From: JANXVY01 sp038329675
GTDB taxonomy: Bacteria > Pseudomonadota > Alphaproteobacteria > Rhizobiales > Hyphomicrobiaceae
Assembly (NCBI GenBank): GCA_038329675.1
Contig: JBBQNE010000012.1
Location: 1 to 39,029, forward strand
Length of the DNA stretch: 39,029 bases
Reading direction: 5' to 3'
The translations under genes and the position numbers were made by a program. Each line of letters starts with the position of its first letter. Position 1 is the first letter of the stretch. Shown here piece after piece: positions 14,781-23,666 of the stretch. The notes below the pieces were generated by a model, which ran no database searches, had not been told where the DNA came from, and saw only the letters and a program-made list of their open reading frames with translations.

Positions 14781-16088
14781 TCACTCAATTCCGGCGGCTT
14801 CTTTGAGGCGCCACGCGGCGGCGGCTTTTTCGGCGGCCTGCTTGTCGGTTTTGGGCAGCTTTGCCAACTCGGCATCAATCGCCGGATCCTCGACCTGAGC
14901 TTTGGCAATCGTCCGCCACTTCATCGCTTCCACGGTATCTTTGTCGACAGCGACACCGTCTTTATACATATGAGCGAGCCGATTTTGAGCGCCGGGCACG
15001 CCCTTCTCCGCGGCCGCGCGCATATAAAGGCCAGCCTTGCCGCGATCGCGCTCTAATCCGAGGCCTCGCAGCAGCATCACGGCGTAATCGTATTGCGCGG
15101 CCGTATGGCCAGCGACGGCCGCGCGGTTCATCCAGCGCGAGGCCTCCACGCCGTCGTTCGACAGGCCACCGGCGCCGTTTTGGTACATCACGGCGACATC
15201 ATATTGGGCCGCAGCGACGCCCTTTTCGGCGGCATAGAGAATATGCTGGGCTGCCCGGTGGGGATTTTCGGGCTTGCCGTCACCGCGCAAGAATAGCAGC
15301 CCCAGGTTGTAGTTTGCCAGTGCGTGGCCCGACAGCGCGGCGAGTTCGAGCATGTTGCCAGCAGCCTTGCGATCCTTGCCGACGCCACGGCCTTCGGCGA
15401 GCATAATACCGTAGGCAAAAAGGGCGGGCACGTCGCACAATTCCGCCGCGCGCGCATACCAGCGGGCGGCCGTAATGACGTCGCGGGTAATGCCAAGGCC
15501 CTCGTCGTAAACACGTGCGACGAGCGTGTGGGCCTGCGGATCGCCCCTACTAGCGGCCGCTTCGGCGAGTGAGAGAGCCGTCGTGTAGCGACCCTGGTCG
15601 TAAGCAAGGTAGGCGGCAGCATGCTCGGGGGCACTCGGCAAGGTTGGTTCGGGGTTTGGATTTTGGCGAGCGGCGATCACTTTTGGCACACAGGGATGAT
15701 TGGCCAGGCTTGGCGCATCGGAAGCTGTGTCGGCGTTGGCCGAAGCGGAAGCGGACCCGGCAACCGGCGGCACTGATGTTGGCCCCCGAGGACCAGATGC
15801 GGGATTAGGAGGTGGCGCGTTTTTTGCCGCTTGACCAACACCGGGCGTCGCGGGCTTGGCGGGCAGCGCCGGCGCAGGAGATGCCGCGACCGGGGGCGAT
15901 GCGGCTGGCTTTGGCTTGACCGGCGGCGGAGCAGGTCGGGTCTCAACGGCTGGCGATTGCCATTGGGCCGCAGCGACGGTCGGCATCAGTGCAGCCGCAC
16001 CGCCAACGACAACACGGATCAGCGAGCAGCGGATGGCAATCGCCAACGACCCCGAAAGCAGACGCGCCAACCAATGCGTGACCGCCAT
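14781..16088 (-). CDS. Secreted Sel1-repeat (TPR-like) protein
   Basis: From ATG 16088 (GAGG 9 bp upstream) the protein has 435 aa. It has a long signal peptide (MAVTHWLARLLSGSLAIAIR... ending VAAA-QW) and a Pro/Ala-rich linker of about 90 residues. At least six Sel1-like repeats of about 36 aa follow (for example AARWYARAAELCDVPALFAY, AAGNMLELAALSGHALANYN, ASRWMNRAAVAGHTAAQYDY, KAGLYMRAAAEKGVPGAQNR). Sel1 repeats form solenoids that bind partner proteins; this one would act in the periplasm. The frame extends to a TTG at 16211 that overlaps the stop of the upstream ThiE-like gene, so translation coupling from there is possible. Partner proteins cannot be read from the sequence. Confidence 0.85.
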   Translation of the reverse strand: MAVTHWLARLLSGSLAIAIRCSLIRVVVGGAAALMPTVAAAQWQSPAVETRPAPPPVKPKPAASPPVAASPAPALPAKPATPGVGQAAKNAPPPNPASGPRGPTSVPPVAGSASASANADTASDAPSLANHPCVPKVIAARQNPNPEPTLPSAPEHAAAYLAYDQGRYTTALSLAEAAASRGDPQAHTLVARVYDEGLGITRDVITAARWYARAAELCDVPALFAYGIMLAEGRGVGKDRKAAGNMLELAALSGHALANYNLGLLFLRGDGKPENPHRAAQHILYAAEKGVAAAQYDVAVMYQNGAGGLSNDGVEASRWMNRAAVAGHTAAQYDYAVMLLRGLGLERDRGKAGLYMRAAAEKGVPGAQNRLAHMYKDGVAVDKDTVEAMKWRTIAKAQVEDPAIDAELAKLPKTDKQAAEKAAAAWRLKEAAGIE

Positions 16089-16207
16089 AGCCGACAACCT
16101 CAGGATCGAAGGCAACCGCCAAACGTCCGTTCGGGTTTGTGTGTGAGGTCCGTTGGCCGGGCTCAAGGCGCTCTCCGTTGTGAGGTACGTCCGCAAAATT
16201 GGCCTGT

Positions 16208-16978
16208 TCAAGCGACTGTTACGTCAAGTGCTGCAGCGTGGAGCCGAACCGCCGCTTGAATATCGGCCGCCGTTTGCGCCGCGTTGAAGGCAACCGCGAT
16301 AAAATCTGCGCCAGCCTCGGCGAGATCGGCCGTTTCGTGCGGATCGGACACACCTCGTATCGCCTCGCCAGCTGCGCTCACCGAGCCACCTAACGCGACA
16401 CACGGCGTCACAAACAGTTGCGACCACCACTCGACCAGGGCTCGCTGTTCAGGTCCAGCAAATGCGACGTAATCTGCGCCAGCTTCGCCTGCAAGCATCG
16501 CATGGTGCCGCGAACCGGACGCGATCTCAATTCCAATGATCTGGCCTTTGCCAAGCGCGATTCGGGCAGCCGAGATCCTGGCCGCCGGATCAGCGTCTAA
16601 GACCAGATTGGCGGTGGGGATGGCGTTGGAATTTGCATCGGTTTGGGGGTTGGCGCGATGTCCAAAGTGGTGGCCCGATCCCAGAACAAGATGGACCCCG
16701 TCGGCAGCCGTTGCTCGCGCCAGCGCCACATCGCGATCAATCAACACGGCAACACCAGCCGCTTGCACGAGCGCCACAATTGGCTTGAGCACCGCGACAG
16801 TTGCCGACGATACCCCCGGCGAGGCCTGGATTGCGTGATCTGCGGACAAAACCTCAATGGGCAGCGGGATCAACACAACACTGGAAATTCTGACCGCGCT
16901 GAGCGCGGCCTGGATACGGGCAAGTGCTGCCTCCCCGACGCGGGCCTCAATCAACAACAAAAGCTGCGGCGTTGTCAT
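16208..16978 (-). CDS. Thiamine phosphate synthase-like protein (divergent ThiE/TenI family)
   Basis: This is a 256-aa (beta/alpha)8-type protein. The frame is open far upstream, but MTTPQLLLLIEARVG at 16978 with AAAGG just before it is the natural start. ThiE-like features are VLIDRDVALARATAADGVHL and IGIEIASGSRHHAMLAGEAG-ADYVAFAG, the Gly-rich phosphate-binding strand CVALGGSVSA, and EAGADFIAVAF near the end. The G-P-x-x-x-T-x-T-K segment of catalytic ThiE is not recognisable, and there is a Asn/Asp/His-rich insertion around GSGHHFGHRANPQTDANSN. It may be a second, non-canonical ThiE or TenI-like protein. No other thiamine gene is near; it is followed by the Sel1 protein, with which it probably forms an operon. 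Confidence 0.7.
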   Translation of the reverse strand: MTTPQLLLLIEARVGEAALARIQAALSAVRISSVVLIPLPIEVLSADHAIQASPGVSSATVAVLKPIVALVQAAGVAVLIDRDVALARATAADGVHLVLGSGHHFGHRANPQTDANSNAIPTANLVLDADPAARISAARIALGKGQIIGIEIASGSRHHAMLAGEAGADYVAFAGPEQRALVEWWSQLFVTPCVALGGSVSAAGEAIRGVSDPHETADLAEAGADFIAVAFNAAQTAADIQAAVRLHAAALDVTVA

Positions 16979-17290
16979 ACGTGCCTTTCGATGGCGCACT
17001 TGATCAGGGCGTCGGCTTGCAATTGCGCATTGCCGACCACCCATGGTGTTCATGGCCGGTACAGGTCGAGTGTGGCCATCGATTGGGACACGAACAGGTC
17101 GACAACGCGAAGACGACCACGACAGCTGCGACCGGATGTCCCCGCGCCATGCTTCTGTCGCAGCGGGCCGCCATATATGCCGGGCGACGGCGACGGCCAT
17201 CGATACGTAGCGCCATGCTGTTGCCGTCGTCGAGTACCGATTGCGTTGGCCAACCTCACCATGCCGCAAGCGACAGGACAGACACACGCG
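16979..17290. other. Divergent intergenic region, thiE-like (minus) and DUF6600 gene (plus)
   Basis: This 312-bp region separates two divergent genes and must contain both promoters. Several short frames cross it on both strands, none with a recognisable family. I could not pick out convincing -35/-10 pairs. Confidence 0.4.
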
Positions 17291-19519
17291 ATGACACAGA
17301 TTTATCGGGCTGAAACGATACCGGCCCGTGGTGCGGCGCTGCTGCTTGGCGCAGCCTTGCTACTCGGTGCAGCTTCGCTCGCCGTTCCAGCTTCAGCGCA
17401 GCGGGTTGATCAGCGACCGGGATCGCCATCTGATGTCGAGCGTTCGCCATTGCCCGAACCCGAATTGTCTGAACCCGAGCGGGGGCGCGGATCAAATGAC
17501 CGACGGTTTGATGAAGACCCCCGCGACGCCCAAGATCAGGGTGGTCCGCCCCCCGGCGTCTCACCAGCCGATTATTTTTACGACGTTTTGAAGCCGCTCG
17601 GCCGTTGGGTCACGCATTGGCAATATGGGCTCGTCTGGTACCCCCGCGACGTCGACGAGGATTGGCGACCCTACACCGTTGGAAGGTGGGTGCTGACCGA
17701 TGAATACGGGTGGATGTGGGACAGCGAGGAACCGTGGGGCTGGGCAGTATTTCACTACGGCCGTTGGACGTTAGATGAGGACTGGGGTTGGATATGGATC
17801 CCCGGCAACGAATGGGCGCCAGCGTGGGTCGAGTGGCGCGAAAGCGATGGCGGCGATTCAGCCAACAGCCGAGGCGGGCATATCGGCTGGGCACCGTTGC
17901 CGCCCGAGGTCGTGTGGCGAGACGACCGGTTCGATTATCGCAACGCCGACCTGCAATCGCGGCGCTATCGGTCGTCGTGGGTGTTCGTTCCAGCCGCCGC
18001 GCTGACGTCTTACAGCATCTACCGTTATGCGACGCCGCGCTCGCGCAACGTGACGTATTTGCGGCAATCGCGACGAACGACGAACTACACGTTCGTCAAC
18101 CGCACGTTCGTCAATCGCAGTATCGACCAACGCCGGATCGAACGGGCCACGGGGCGACCGATTGTGTCGGTTCGTACTATTGATGCCAGCCGTCCAGATG
18201 CGGGGCGCGGGCGTGGCGATGGTGGCGGGCGTGGACGGGGTGAGGGTGCAAGAGGCGACGGGCGACCGGGCGAGGGGCGAGGCGGTGGTGGCGATCGCCG
18301 CGATGGTCGCGAAACGGCTGGCACTGGCACCGTGGAGATTTTCCGCCCCTTCGATGGCGGCCGACGGAGGTCGAACGTCGATCCAGCCGCTCTGCCACCG
18401 GGCGCTGGCGTCGCCGGATCGGCCAGGGGCGCGGTTGGGGGTGCAGTTGGGGGTGAAACCAGGCGCGGCGCACGCGATGGCGCCGGTCGCGGCGATGGAA
18501 CCCGAAGTGGACGTGGTCAGCAGGTTCCAGGACGCGCCGCCCCAGGAACGGCCCCAGGAACGGCCCCAGGACCGGCCCCAGTGACGGCTCCAGTGACGGC
18601 CCCAGTGACGGCCCCAGGACCGGCCCCAGCAGCCGCGCCCGTTGCCGCTCCAAACGTTCCCCCAGCAACTGGGGCACCAGCCGGGGCGACGGCGCCAGCT
18701 GCCGGTCGCGACGGACCGCGAGAAAACGGGTCGCGAGAAAACGGGCAACGTGGCGATGGGGTTCGGAGTGGGCGCGGCGACGGCTCTGCACGTGACGGCG
18801 GCCGTGGTGCGGGCTCCGCATCGCCGCCACCCGCTGCCGTGGCCCCGTCAGCGCCGCCAGTTGCCACACCAGGGACGGATGCCACGCCAGGGATACGTCC
18901 AGCACCAACTGTCGCAGCACCCGTCGCAGGTCCTGTCGCAGCTCCCGTTGCGCCACCCGTTGCAGCACCTGCACCGACTGTTCCCGTCGCCGTTCCCACA
19001 CCCTCCCCGCCACCGGTAGCGGTCACGCCCGCACCAGCAGCACCCGCTGCGCCAACGAACGCCGAACGCCCTAACCGTCAACCGGGCCAAGAGCGACGCG
19101 AGCAACGCCAGAACCCTGACGAACAGCGCCAGCGCAGCGATGGACGCGACGATGGACGCGGCCGCGAGTCCCGTCCTGGCGGGCGTGATGATGATGGCTC
19201 ACGTAGGCCCGCGCCAGCCGCGGCTCCGCCGCCTCAGGCCAATCAGCCAACCCCAACCCCACGGAGCGCGGCGCCTCTACCCACGCCCGCCCCACCGCCC
19301 GCGCCAGCACCTCAGGCCAGACCTCAGGCCAGACCGGAGCCGCCGCGACCTGAGCGAACGAGCCCACCACAACCAGCACCAGAACGGGCAAAACCAGAAC
19401 GGGCAAAACCGGAACAACCCAGACCGGATCAATCACGTGGCAAGCCCGAAACCGCCGCACCTGCGGCGCAGGCGCCCGCTCCAACTCCGGCTCCAACGCC
19501 AGCCAAGCCCGGCGGCTGA
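17291..19519 (+). CDS. Secreted DUF6600 domain protein with long low-complexity tail
   Basis: This is a 742-aa exported protein. The signal peptide contains GAALLLGAALLLGAASLAVP and ends ASAQ. An acidic/Pro linker follows, then a DUF6600 domain beginning YFYDVLKPLGRWVTHWQYGL, with repeated Trp-rich strands (VWYP, GRWVLTDEYGWMWDSEEPWG, GRWTLDEDWGWIWIPG, WAPAWVEWRES) and GHIGWAPLPP. Such domains occur in secreted proteins of unknown role, often with FecR-type modules. About 400 residues of Pro/Ala/Arg/Gly-rich sequence follow, containing 12-bp and 15-bp tandem repeats. An ATG 30 bp upstream (17261) is in frame. The next gene starts two bases after the stop, implying co-transcription with the hydrolase. 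The tail is probably disordered and outside the cytoplasm. Confidence 0.8.
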   Translation: MTQIYRAETIPARGAALLLGAALLLGAASLAVPASAQRVDQRPGSPSDVERSPLPEPELSEPERGRGSNDRRFDEDPRDAQDQGGPPPGVSPADYFYDVLKPLGRWVTHWQYGLVWYPRDVDEDWRPYTVGRWVLTDEYGWMWDSEEPWGWAVFHYGRWTLDEDWGWIWIPGNEWAPAWVEWRESDGGDSANSRGGHIGWAPLPPEVVWRDDRFDYRNADLQSRRYRSSWVFVPAAALTSYSIYRYATPRSRNVTYLRQSRRTTNYTFVNRTFVNRSIDQRRIERATGRPIVSVRTIDASRPDAGRGRGDGGGRGRGEGARGDGRPGEGRGGGGDRRDGRETAGTGTVEIFRPFDGGRRRSNVDPAALPPGAGVAGSARGAVGGAVGGETRRGARDGAGRGDGTRSGRGQQVPGRAAPGTAPGTAPGPAPVTAPVTAPVTAPGPAPAAAPVAAPNVPPATGAPAGATAPAAGRDGPRENGSRENGQRGDGVRSGRGDGSARDGGRGAGSASPPPAAVAPSAPPVATPGTDATPGIRPAPTVAAPVAGPVAAPVAPPVAAPAPTVPVAVPTPSPPPVAVTPAPAAPAAPTNAERPNRQPGQERREQRQNPDEQRQRSDGRDDGRGRESRPGGRDDDGSRRPAPAAAPPPQANQPTPTPRSAAPLPTPAPPPAPAPQARPQARPEPPRPERTSPPQPAPERAKPERAKPEQPRPDQSRGKPETAAPAAQAPAPTPAPTPAKPGG
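18089..18118 (+). repeat. Duplicated 15-bp unit (TFVNR)
   Basis: ACGTTCGTCAACCGC is followed directly by ACGTTCGTCAATCGC, in frame in the DUF6600 gene. Confidence 0.75.
18542..18625 (+). repeat. Tandem 12-bp array, seven units, in-frame
   Basis: Units are CCAGGAACGGCC (twice), CCAGGACCGGCC, CCAGTGACGGCT, CCAGTGACGGCC (twice) and CCAGGACCGGCC. They encode P-(G/V)-(T/P)-A tetrapeptides in the low-complexity tail. Confidence 0.85.
18717..18746 (+). repeat. Duplicated 15-bp unit (RENGS/RENGQ)
   Basis: CGCGAGAAAACGGGT is followed by CGCGAGAAAACGGGC, in frame in the DUF6600 gene. Confidence 0.75.
19382..19426 (+). repeat. Tandem 15-bp array, three units (ERAKP)
   Basis: Units are GAACGGGCAAAACCA, GAACGGGCAAAACCG and the diverged GAACAACCCAGACCG, encoding ERAKP-ERAKP-EQPRP near the C-terminus of the DUF6600 protein. 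Confidence 0.8.
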
Positions 19520-19520
19520 C

Positions 19521-20396
19521 GTGGAGCCCGTCCCGGCTTCGATCTTAAGTTTGCTCGGCGCGGCACTTAAAATCGGACTCGCCGTCATGGTGGTCGGCTA
19601 CGTGGTCATCGTCGCCGGCCTGACCTACTTCCAGCGCGAACTGCTTTACTATCGGCCGCTCGAAACGGTGACGCCAGAGGCCGTCGGCCTCGCCGAATTC
19701 AAAGCCGCGCAACTCACCGCACCGGATGGCGCGCGGATCGCGACGTGGTCAGCCCCGCCGCCTAAAATGGCGCCTGGAATGGCCCCCGTAAGCGCGCCAA
19801 CGGTGCTGTTCTTTCACGGCAACGGCGGCTCGCTCGGCATCCTGGCTGGCAAATACAAACGGCTCCATGAGGCGGGATACGGCATTTTCGCCATGACCTA
19901 TCGCGGCTACCCCGGCTCGAGCGGGTCACCCAGTGAAACGGCCAACGTCGCCGATGCGCTCATGGCCTACGATGCCCTTGTGGCGAGCGGCGTGCCACCG
20001 TCCAAAATCGTGCTTTACGGTGAATCGCTTGGCAGCGGCATCGCGATCCAAGTGGCTGCCCTTCGGACCGTTGGAGCCGTCGTCCTCGAATCGCCCTATG
20101 CGTCCATCGCCGACGTTGCAGCAGCTAAATACTGGTATGCGCCGGTTAACTGGCTGCTGATCGACCGTTATGACAGCATCGCCCACGCGCCGCGCGTCAC
20201 AGCGCCCGTCCTAATCCTGCATGGGCGGCAAGACGATCTGATCCCGGTGGCGCATGCCCGACGGCTCTTCAACGCTCTACCCGGCCGCAGATCGTTCATC
20301 GAATATCCCGACGGGGGACACGTCGGCTTATTGGGCCTGGGCGGGCTCGCCGAGATGAAAGCGTTTATAAAAGCCGTCATACCGACAGGCCACTAA
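19521..20396 (+). CDS. Membrane-anchored alpha/beta hydrolase (BEM46/ABHD13-17-like)
   Basis: This is a 291-aa protein from a GTG two bases after the DUF6600 stop; the frame is open much further upstream, but that part is a shadow of the repeat tail. One N-terminal membrane helix (about 14-36: ALKIGLAVMVVGYVVIVAGL) is followed by QRELLYYRP, typical of BEM46/YfhR-like hydrolases. The oxyanion segment is FFHGNGGS, the nucleophile elbow GESLGSG (Ser169), the acid in HGRQDDLIP and the His in DGGHVGL, so the catalytic triad is complete. The active domain would face the periplasm or lie at the membrane. Substrate is unknown; esterase or thioesterase activity is the family expectation. Confidence 0.88.
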   Translation: MEPVPASILSLLGAALKIGLAVMVVGYVVIVAGLTYFQRELLYYRPLETVTPEAVGLAEFKAAQLTAPDGARIATWSAPPPKMAPGMAPVSAPTVLFFHGNGGSLGILAGKYKRLHEAGYGIFAMTYRGYPGSSGSPSETANVADALMAYDALVASGVPPSKIVLYGESLGSGIAIQVAALRTVGAVVLESPYASIADVAAAKYWYAPVNWLLIDRYDSIAHAPRVTAPVLILHGRQDDLIPVAHARRLFNALPGRRSFIEYPDGGHVGLLGLGGLAEMKAFIKAVIPTGH

Positions 20397-20617
20397 CGCG
20401 CGCAGATCGCGGTAAAACCAGCCGAGCGCCACTTAAACGACCCTGTTCGAATACCCCCACAGGTAGCAGATGCACCGCGCCTTTCCGCCCGCGCGCCAAA
20501 CGGCTCGATCGGACCGAGGGCCAAGACGCAAAAACATCTTAAATTCTCCGTCATAAGCTCGCCAAAGTGTCCACGTGTGTTAGCCTCGGATCGCAGATAG
20601 ACCGAAAAGGACTGGCG

Positions 20618-22588
20618 ATGCCCAATAGTTCATCACCGAACGGACGTGTCGCCGGTGCCCAGCTAACCGCTCCGGTAATCACCAGCCGAGCCGGGCACCC
20701 GTTCGCGACGAACCACCGCCATCAAGTCGCGGTCCGGTTGGCGACCGCAGCCTCAACGAGCCTCAAGCTGACAACGTGCCTGGGCGTTGCGCTCATCTGG
20801 GCGGCCGTTCCCCAGTCGCTGTCGGCACGGACGTCATCAAATGACGTGACCGCAGTTGACGGGCAGCCATCGCTCATTGGCAACTACCTGTCCGGCCGCT
20901 TTGCCCGGGCCGAAAACGAACCGGCCAAAGCTGCGCGTTTCTATCGAACAGCGCTCGATTTTTCACGTGAAGATAGCGTGCTGCTCGAAAACAGCTTCCA
21001 AATGGAAACAGCCAACGGCAACTGGGCCGACGCCGTTCCGCTCGCTGAAACGTTGGTCGCCCTGAACCCCAAAAACCGTATGGCGCAAACGGTCCTGGGG
21101 CTTGCCGCATTCAAGCGAGGCGATCTCGTCAAAGCTGACGAGCACTTCAAGGCTGGCGCCGAAGGACCAATCGGCGAACTCACAAGCTCGATCGCGCGAG
21201 CCTGGGTCCTGGCCGCCAAGGGCGAGACAAAAGCTGCCCTCACCATGATCGATAGTCCTCGCCAAGCGGACTGGGCGCAGTTTTATTTGCTCTACCACCG
21301 CGGATTGATCGCTGACGTGACCGGGGATTACGTCGGCGCCCGCGCGGCATTTGCCAACGTGTTCCAGCAAGACAGTAAAACGCTGCGCACCGCGCTCGCT
21401 TACGCCCATTCGTTGGCCAATGCTGGTGACACCGCCTTGGCGAGCAAAGTTCTCAAAGACCATCTCGACCGTCAGTCGGGCGACGGTCATCCCTTGGCCC
21501 GCGATCTGCGCGAGCGGATCGCCGAGGGCGAACGCGTCAGCCTCCTGGTAAAGTCGACATCGGAAGGGCTGTCGGAGGTTTTCTACGGCCTCGGTGAGGC
21601 GTTGGCCGCCGAAGGTGGTGTCAACATCGGCATGGTTTATCTCCAGCTCGCCTTGTTCCTGTCGCCCGACCATCCGTTCGCGCTTGCAGCCTTGGCGAAC
21701 GCGCAAGAGGGCTTGAAAAAATTCGACCATGCCAACGCAACGTATGACCGTATGCCGCCGGGCACAGCGTTGCAGTCTAGCGTCGATATTCGAAAGGCGT
21801 TTAATCTCAATTCGCTCGATCGGGTGGACGAGGCCAAGGTCATCCTCGACCAGGTCGTGGCGCGAGATGCGACGGACTTGCGGCCGCTGGAAGCGCTGGG
21901 CAACATCATGCGCGCGCGCAAGCGCTACGACGAGGCGATCACATATTACACCAAGGCGATCGACCTCGTGACCACGCCCGAGAAGCGGCATTGGGCCTAC
22001 TGGTATTCCCGCGGCACCTGCTACGAGCGCGTCAAGAATTGGCCAGCGGCCGAGGCCGATTTGCAAAAAGCGCTGGCGTTGTTTCCCGACCAGCCTTTGG
22101 TGCTCAATTATCTCGGCTACTCATGGGTCGATCAGGGCCTCAACCTGAAGCAAGGCCTCGCATTGATCGAGAAGGCCGTGACCTTGCGGCCCGATGATGG
22201 CTATATCGTCGACAGTCTAGGTTGGGCGTATTTCAAGCTCGGCGATTTCAAGGAAGCCGTGAAGTACCTCGAACGTGCCGTTGAGTTGCGCCCCGAAGAC
22301 CCCACCCTGAACGATCACCTTGGCGATGCGCTGTGGCGGGTGGGGCGGACGCTGGAGGCGACCTTCCAGTGGGAACAAGCTTTGAGCCTCAAGCCAGAGA
22401 CCGACGAGATCGAAAAAATCAGGCAGAAACTCGAAAACGGTATGCCGCCGCTCAAGGCCGCCCAACAGACAAAATCAAGCACGAGGCCAAAGCAAGCAAC
22501 GACCAATCAGCCCCGCGCTCGGGCGCAGATTGCGCCGCGGCGGACCCAGCCTCAATCGCAGCCGCAAGGGTCTGGCGACTCACTTTGA
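20618..22588 (+). CDS. Exported tetratricopeptide repeat protein
   Basis: This is a 656-aa protein from ATG 20618, with AAGGA 6 bp upstream (an in-frame GTG at 20567 is less likely). After about 50 polar residues comes a hydrophobic stretch (LTTCLGVALIWAAVPQSLSA) acting as signal peptide or anchor. Many TPR units follow: GNYLSGRFARAENEPAKAAR, NRMAQTVLGLAAFKRGDLVK, and from about residue 420 a clear series (DLRPLEALGNIMRARKRYDE, PLVLNYLGYSWVDQGLNLKQ, GYIVDSLGWAYFKLGDFKEA, PTLNDHLGDALWRVGRTLEA). Related proteins sit next to ispE and etf genes in many Rhizobiales, and some resemble NlpI/BamD-like scaffolds. The C-terminus is basic and Gln-rich. It is followed 83 bp later by ispE, probably in the same operon. 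Confidence 0.85.
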   Translation: MPNSSSPNGRVAGAQLTAPVITSRAGHPFATNHRHQVAVRLATAASTSLKLTTCLGVALIWAAVPQSLSARTSSNDVTAVDGQPSLIGNYLSGRFARAENEPAKAARFYRTALDFSREDSVLLENSFQMETANGNWADAVPLAETLVALNPKNRMAQTVLGLAAFKRGDLVKADEHFKAGAEGPIGELTSSIARAWVLAAKGETKAALTMIDSPRQADWAQFYLLYHRGLIADVTGDYVGARAAFANVFQQDSKTLRTALAYAHSLANAGDTALASKVLKDHLDRQSGDGHPLARDLRERIAEGERVSLLVKSTSEGLSEVFYGLGEALAAEGGVNIGMVYLQLALFLSPDHPFALAALANAQEGLKKFDHANATYDRMPPGTALQSSVDIRKAFNLNSLDRVDEAKVILDQVVARDATDLRPLEALGNIMRARKRYDEAITYYTKAIDLVTTPEKRHWAYWYSRGTCYERVKNWPAAEADLQKALALFPDQPLVLNYLGYSWVDQGLNLKQGLALIEKAVTLRPDDGYIVDSLGWAYFKLGDFKEAVKYLERAVELRPEDPTLNDHLGDALWRVGRTLEATFQWEQALSLKPETDEIEKIRQKLENGMPPLKAAQQTKSSTRPKQATTNQPRARAQIAPRRTQPQSQPQGSGDSL

Positions 22589-22671
22589 TGCGAGTTGGCA
22601 ATCGCCATGTGGCCAAACCGACCTGCTGAACCGACGGTCATGATCAGCCTGCGACCCAAAGCGCGTCTGCC

Positions 22672-23646
22672 GTGAGCGTTCCCCCTCCCGACGGCGCGGG
22701 ATTGCTGTCGGTCCGTGCCGTGATCGCGGAGGCTGCTCCTCCCAAAGTCAACTTAACATTAGCGGTGCTGGGGCGGCGTCCATCGGACGGCTATCACCAG
22801 CTCGATAGCATTGTCGCGTTCGCAATGGACGTGGCCGATACCGTGACGCTGACGCCGGACGACTGGACGAACGAACCGTCAACTGCGCTTCGACGGGACA
22901 GGCAAGTGTGGTGGCGCCCCCCGGTCACGTCCAGTGGACCGTTCGCTCCCTCGATTGCTGGCGAAAACCTGCTCGATGTCGCCTTGCGCGTGGTCGCCGA
23001 CGCTGCACCCAGCCTCACGCTCGGCGCCGTACACCTCGACAAGCATCTCCCAATCGCGGCCGGGATCGGCGGTGGTTCGGCCGACGCAGCAGCCTTGCTT
23101 CGCGCCATCGCGAGGGCCAACCCGAACCTCGCCGCATCGGTCGATTGGCACAGCCTCGCCGCGCGGCTAGGGGCCGACGTGCCCGTGTGTCTTGCCGCCA
23201 AGGCCCAGCGCATGACCGGGTTGGGCGAGCTCCTTACGGCGCTGCCATCGCTACCGACGTTGGCCGCCGTACTCGTCAACCCGTTGGCGCCGGTACCAGC
23301 CGACAAGACGGCTCAGGTGTTCGCCAAGTTGGCGGCCGCACCATTATCTCCAACCGATCCCAGGCTCGAGCAAGCGCTTCCAACATTAACCTCGCGGGCC
23401 GATCTCGTGGCCCATATGCAGGCAACCGGCAATGATTTGACCGCAGCTGGAACCGCCGTGGTGCCGCAAGTGGCAGACGTGCTTGCCGCATTGCGCGCGA
23501 CGGCCAGTTGCGAACGGGCCCAAATGTCGGGCGGTGGGCCAACGTGCTTTGGCATCTATCCCGACGTCGCGTCCGCCCACGCCGCGGCTGCCGATCTTAA
23601 AATCGCGCGACCACAGTGGTGGATCGCGGCCTCCCGGCTCGGGTGA
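22672..23646 (+). CDS. ispE: 4-diphosphocytidyl-2-C-methyl-D-erythritol kinase IspE
   Basis: GHMP kinase of the MEP isoprenoid pathway: it phosphorylates CDP-methylerythritol at the 2-hydroxyl. The protein is 324 aa from GTG 22672. Motif 1 is PPKVNLTLAVLGRRPSDGYH with the catalytic Lys and the conserved DGYHQLDSI. The ATP loop is LPIAAGIGGGSADAAALLRA, with the catalytic Asp in GADVPVCL. Motif 3 is MSGGGPTCFGIY. Length is slightly above the usual 280-300, because of an insertion around TALRRDRQVWWRPP. It is convergent with kdsB, 20 bp away. Confidence 0.95.
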   Translation: MSVPPPDGAGLLSVRAVIAEAAPPKVNLTLAVLGRRPSDGYHQLDSIVAFAMDVADTVTLTPDDWTNEPSTALRRDRQVWWRPPVTSSGPFAPSIAGENLLDVALRVVADAAPSLTLGAVHLDKHLPIAAGIGGGSADAAALLRAIARANPNLAASVDWHSLAARLGADVPVCLAAKAQRMTGLGELLTALPSLPTLAAVLVNPLAPVPADKTAQVFAKLAAAPLSPTDPRLEQALPTLTSRADLVAHMQATGNDLTAAGTAVVPQVADVLAALRATASCERAQMSGGGPTCFGIYPDVASAHAAAADLKIARPQWWIAASRLG

Positions 23647-23666
23647 GCCATCGCCTCATGACGCGA

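Noticed and set aside
16643..17290. Upstream extension of the DUF6600 reading frame
   Set aside because: It is antisense to the ThiE-like gene and lacks a signal peptide; the signal peptide begins at 17291.
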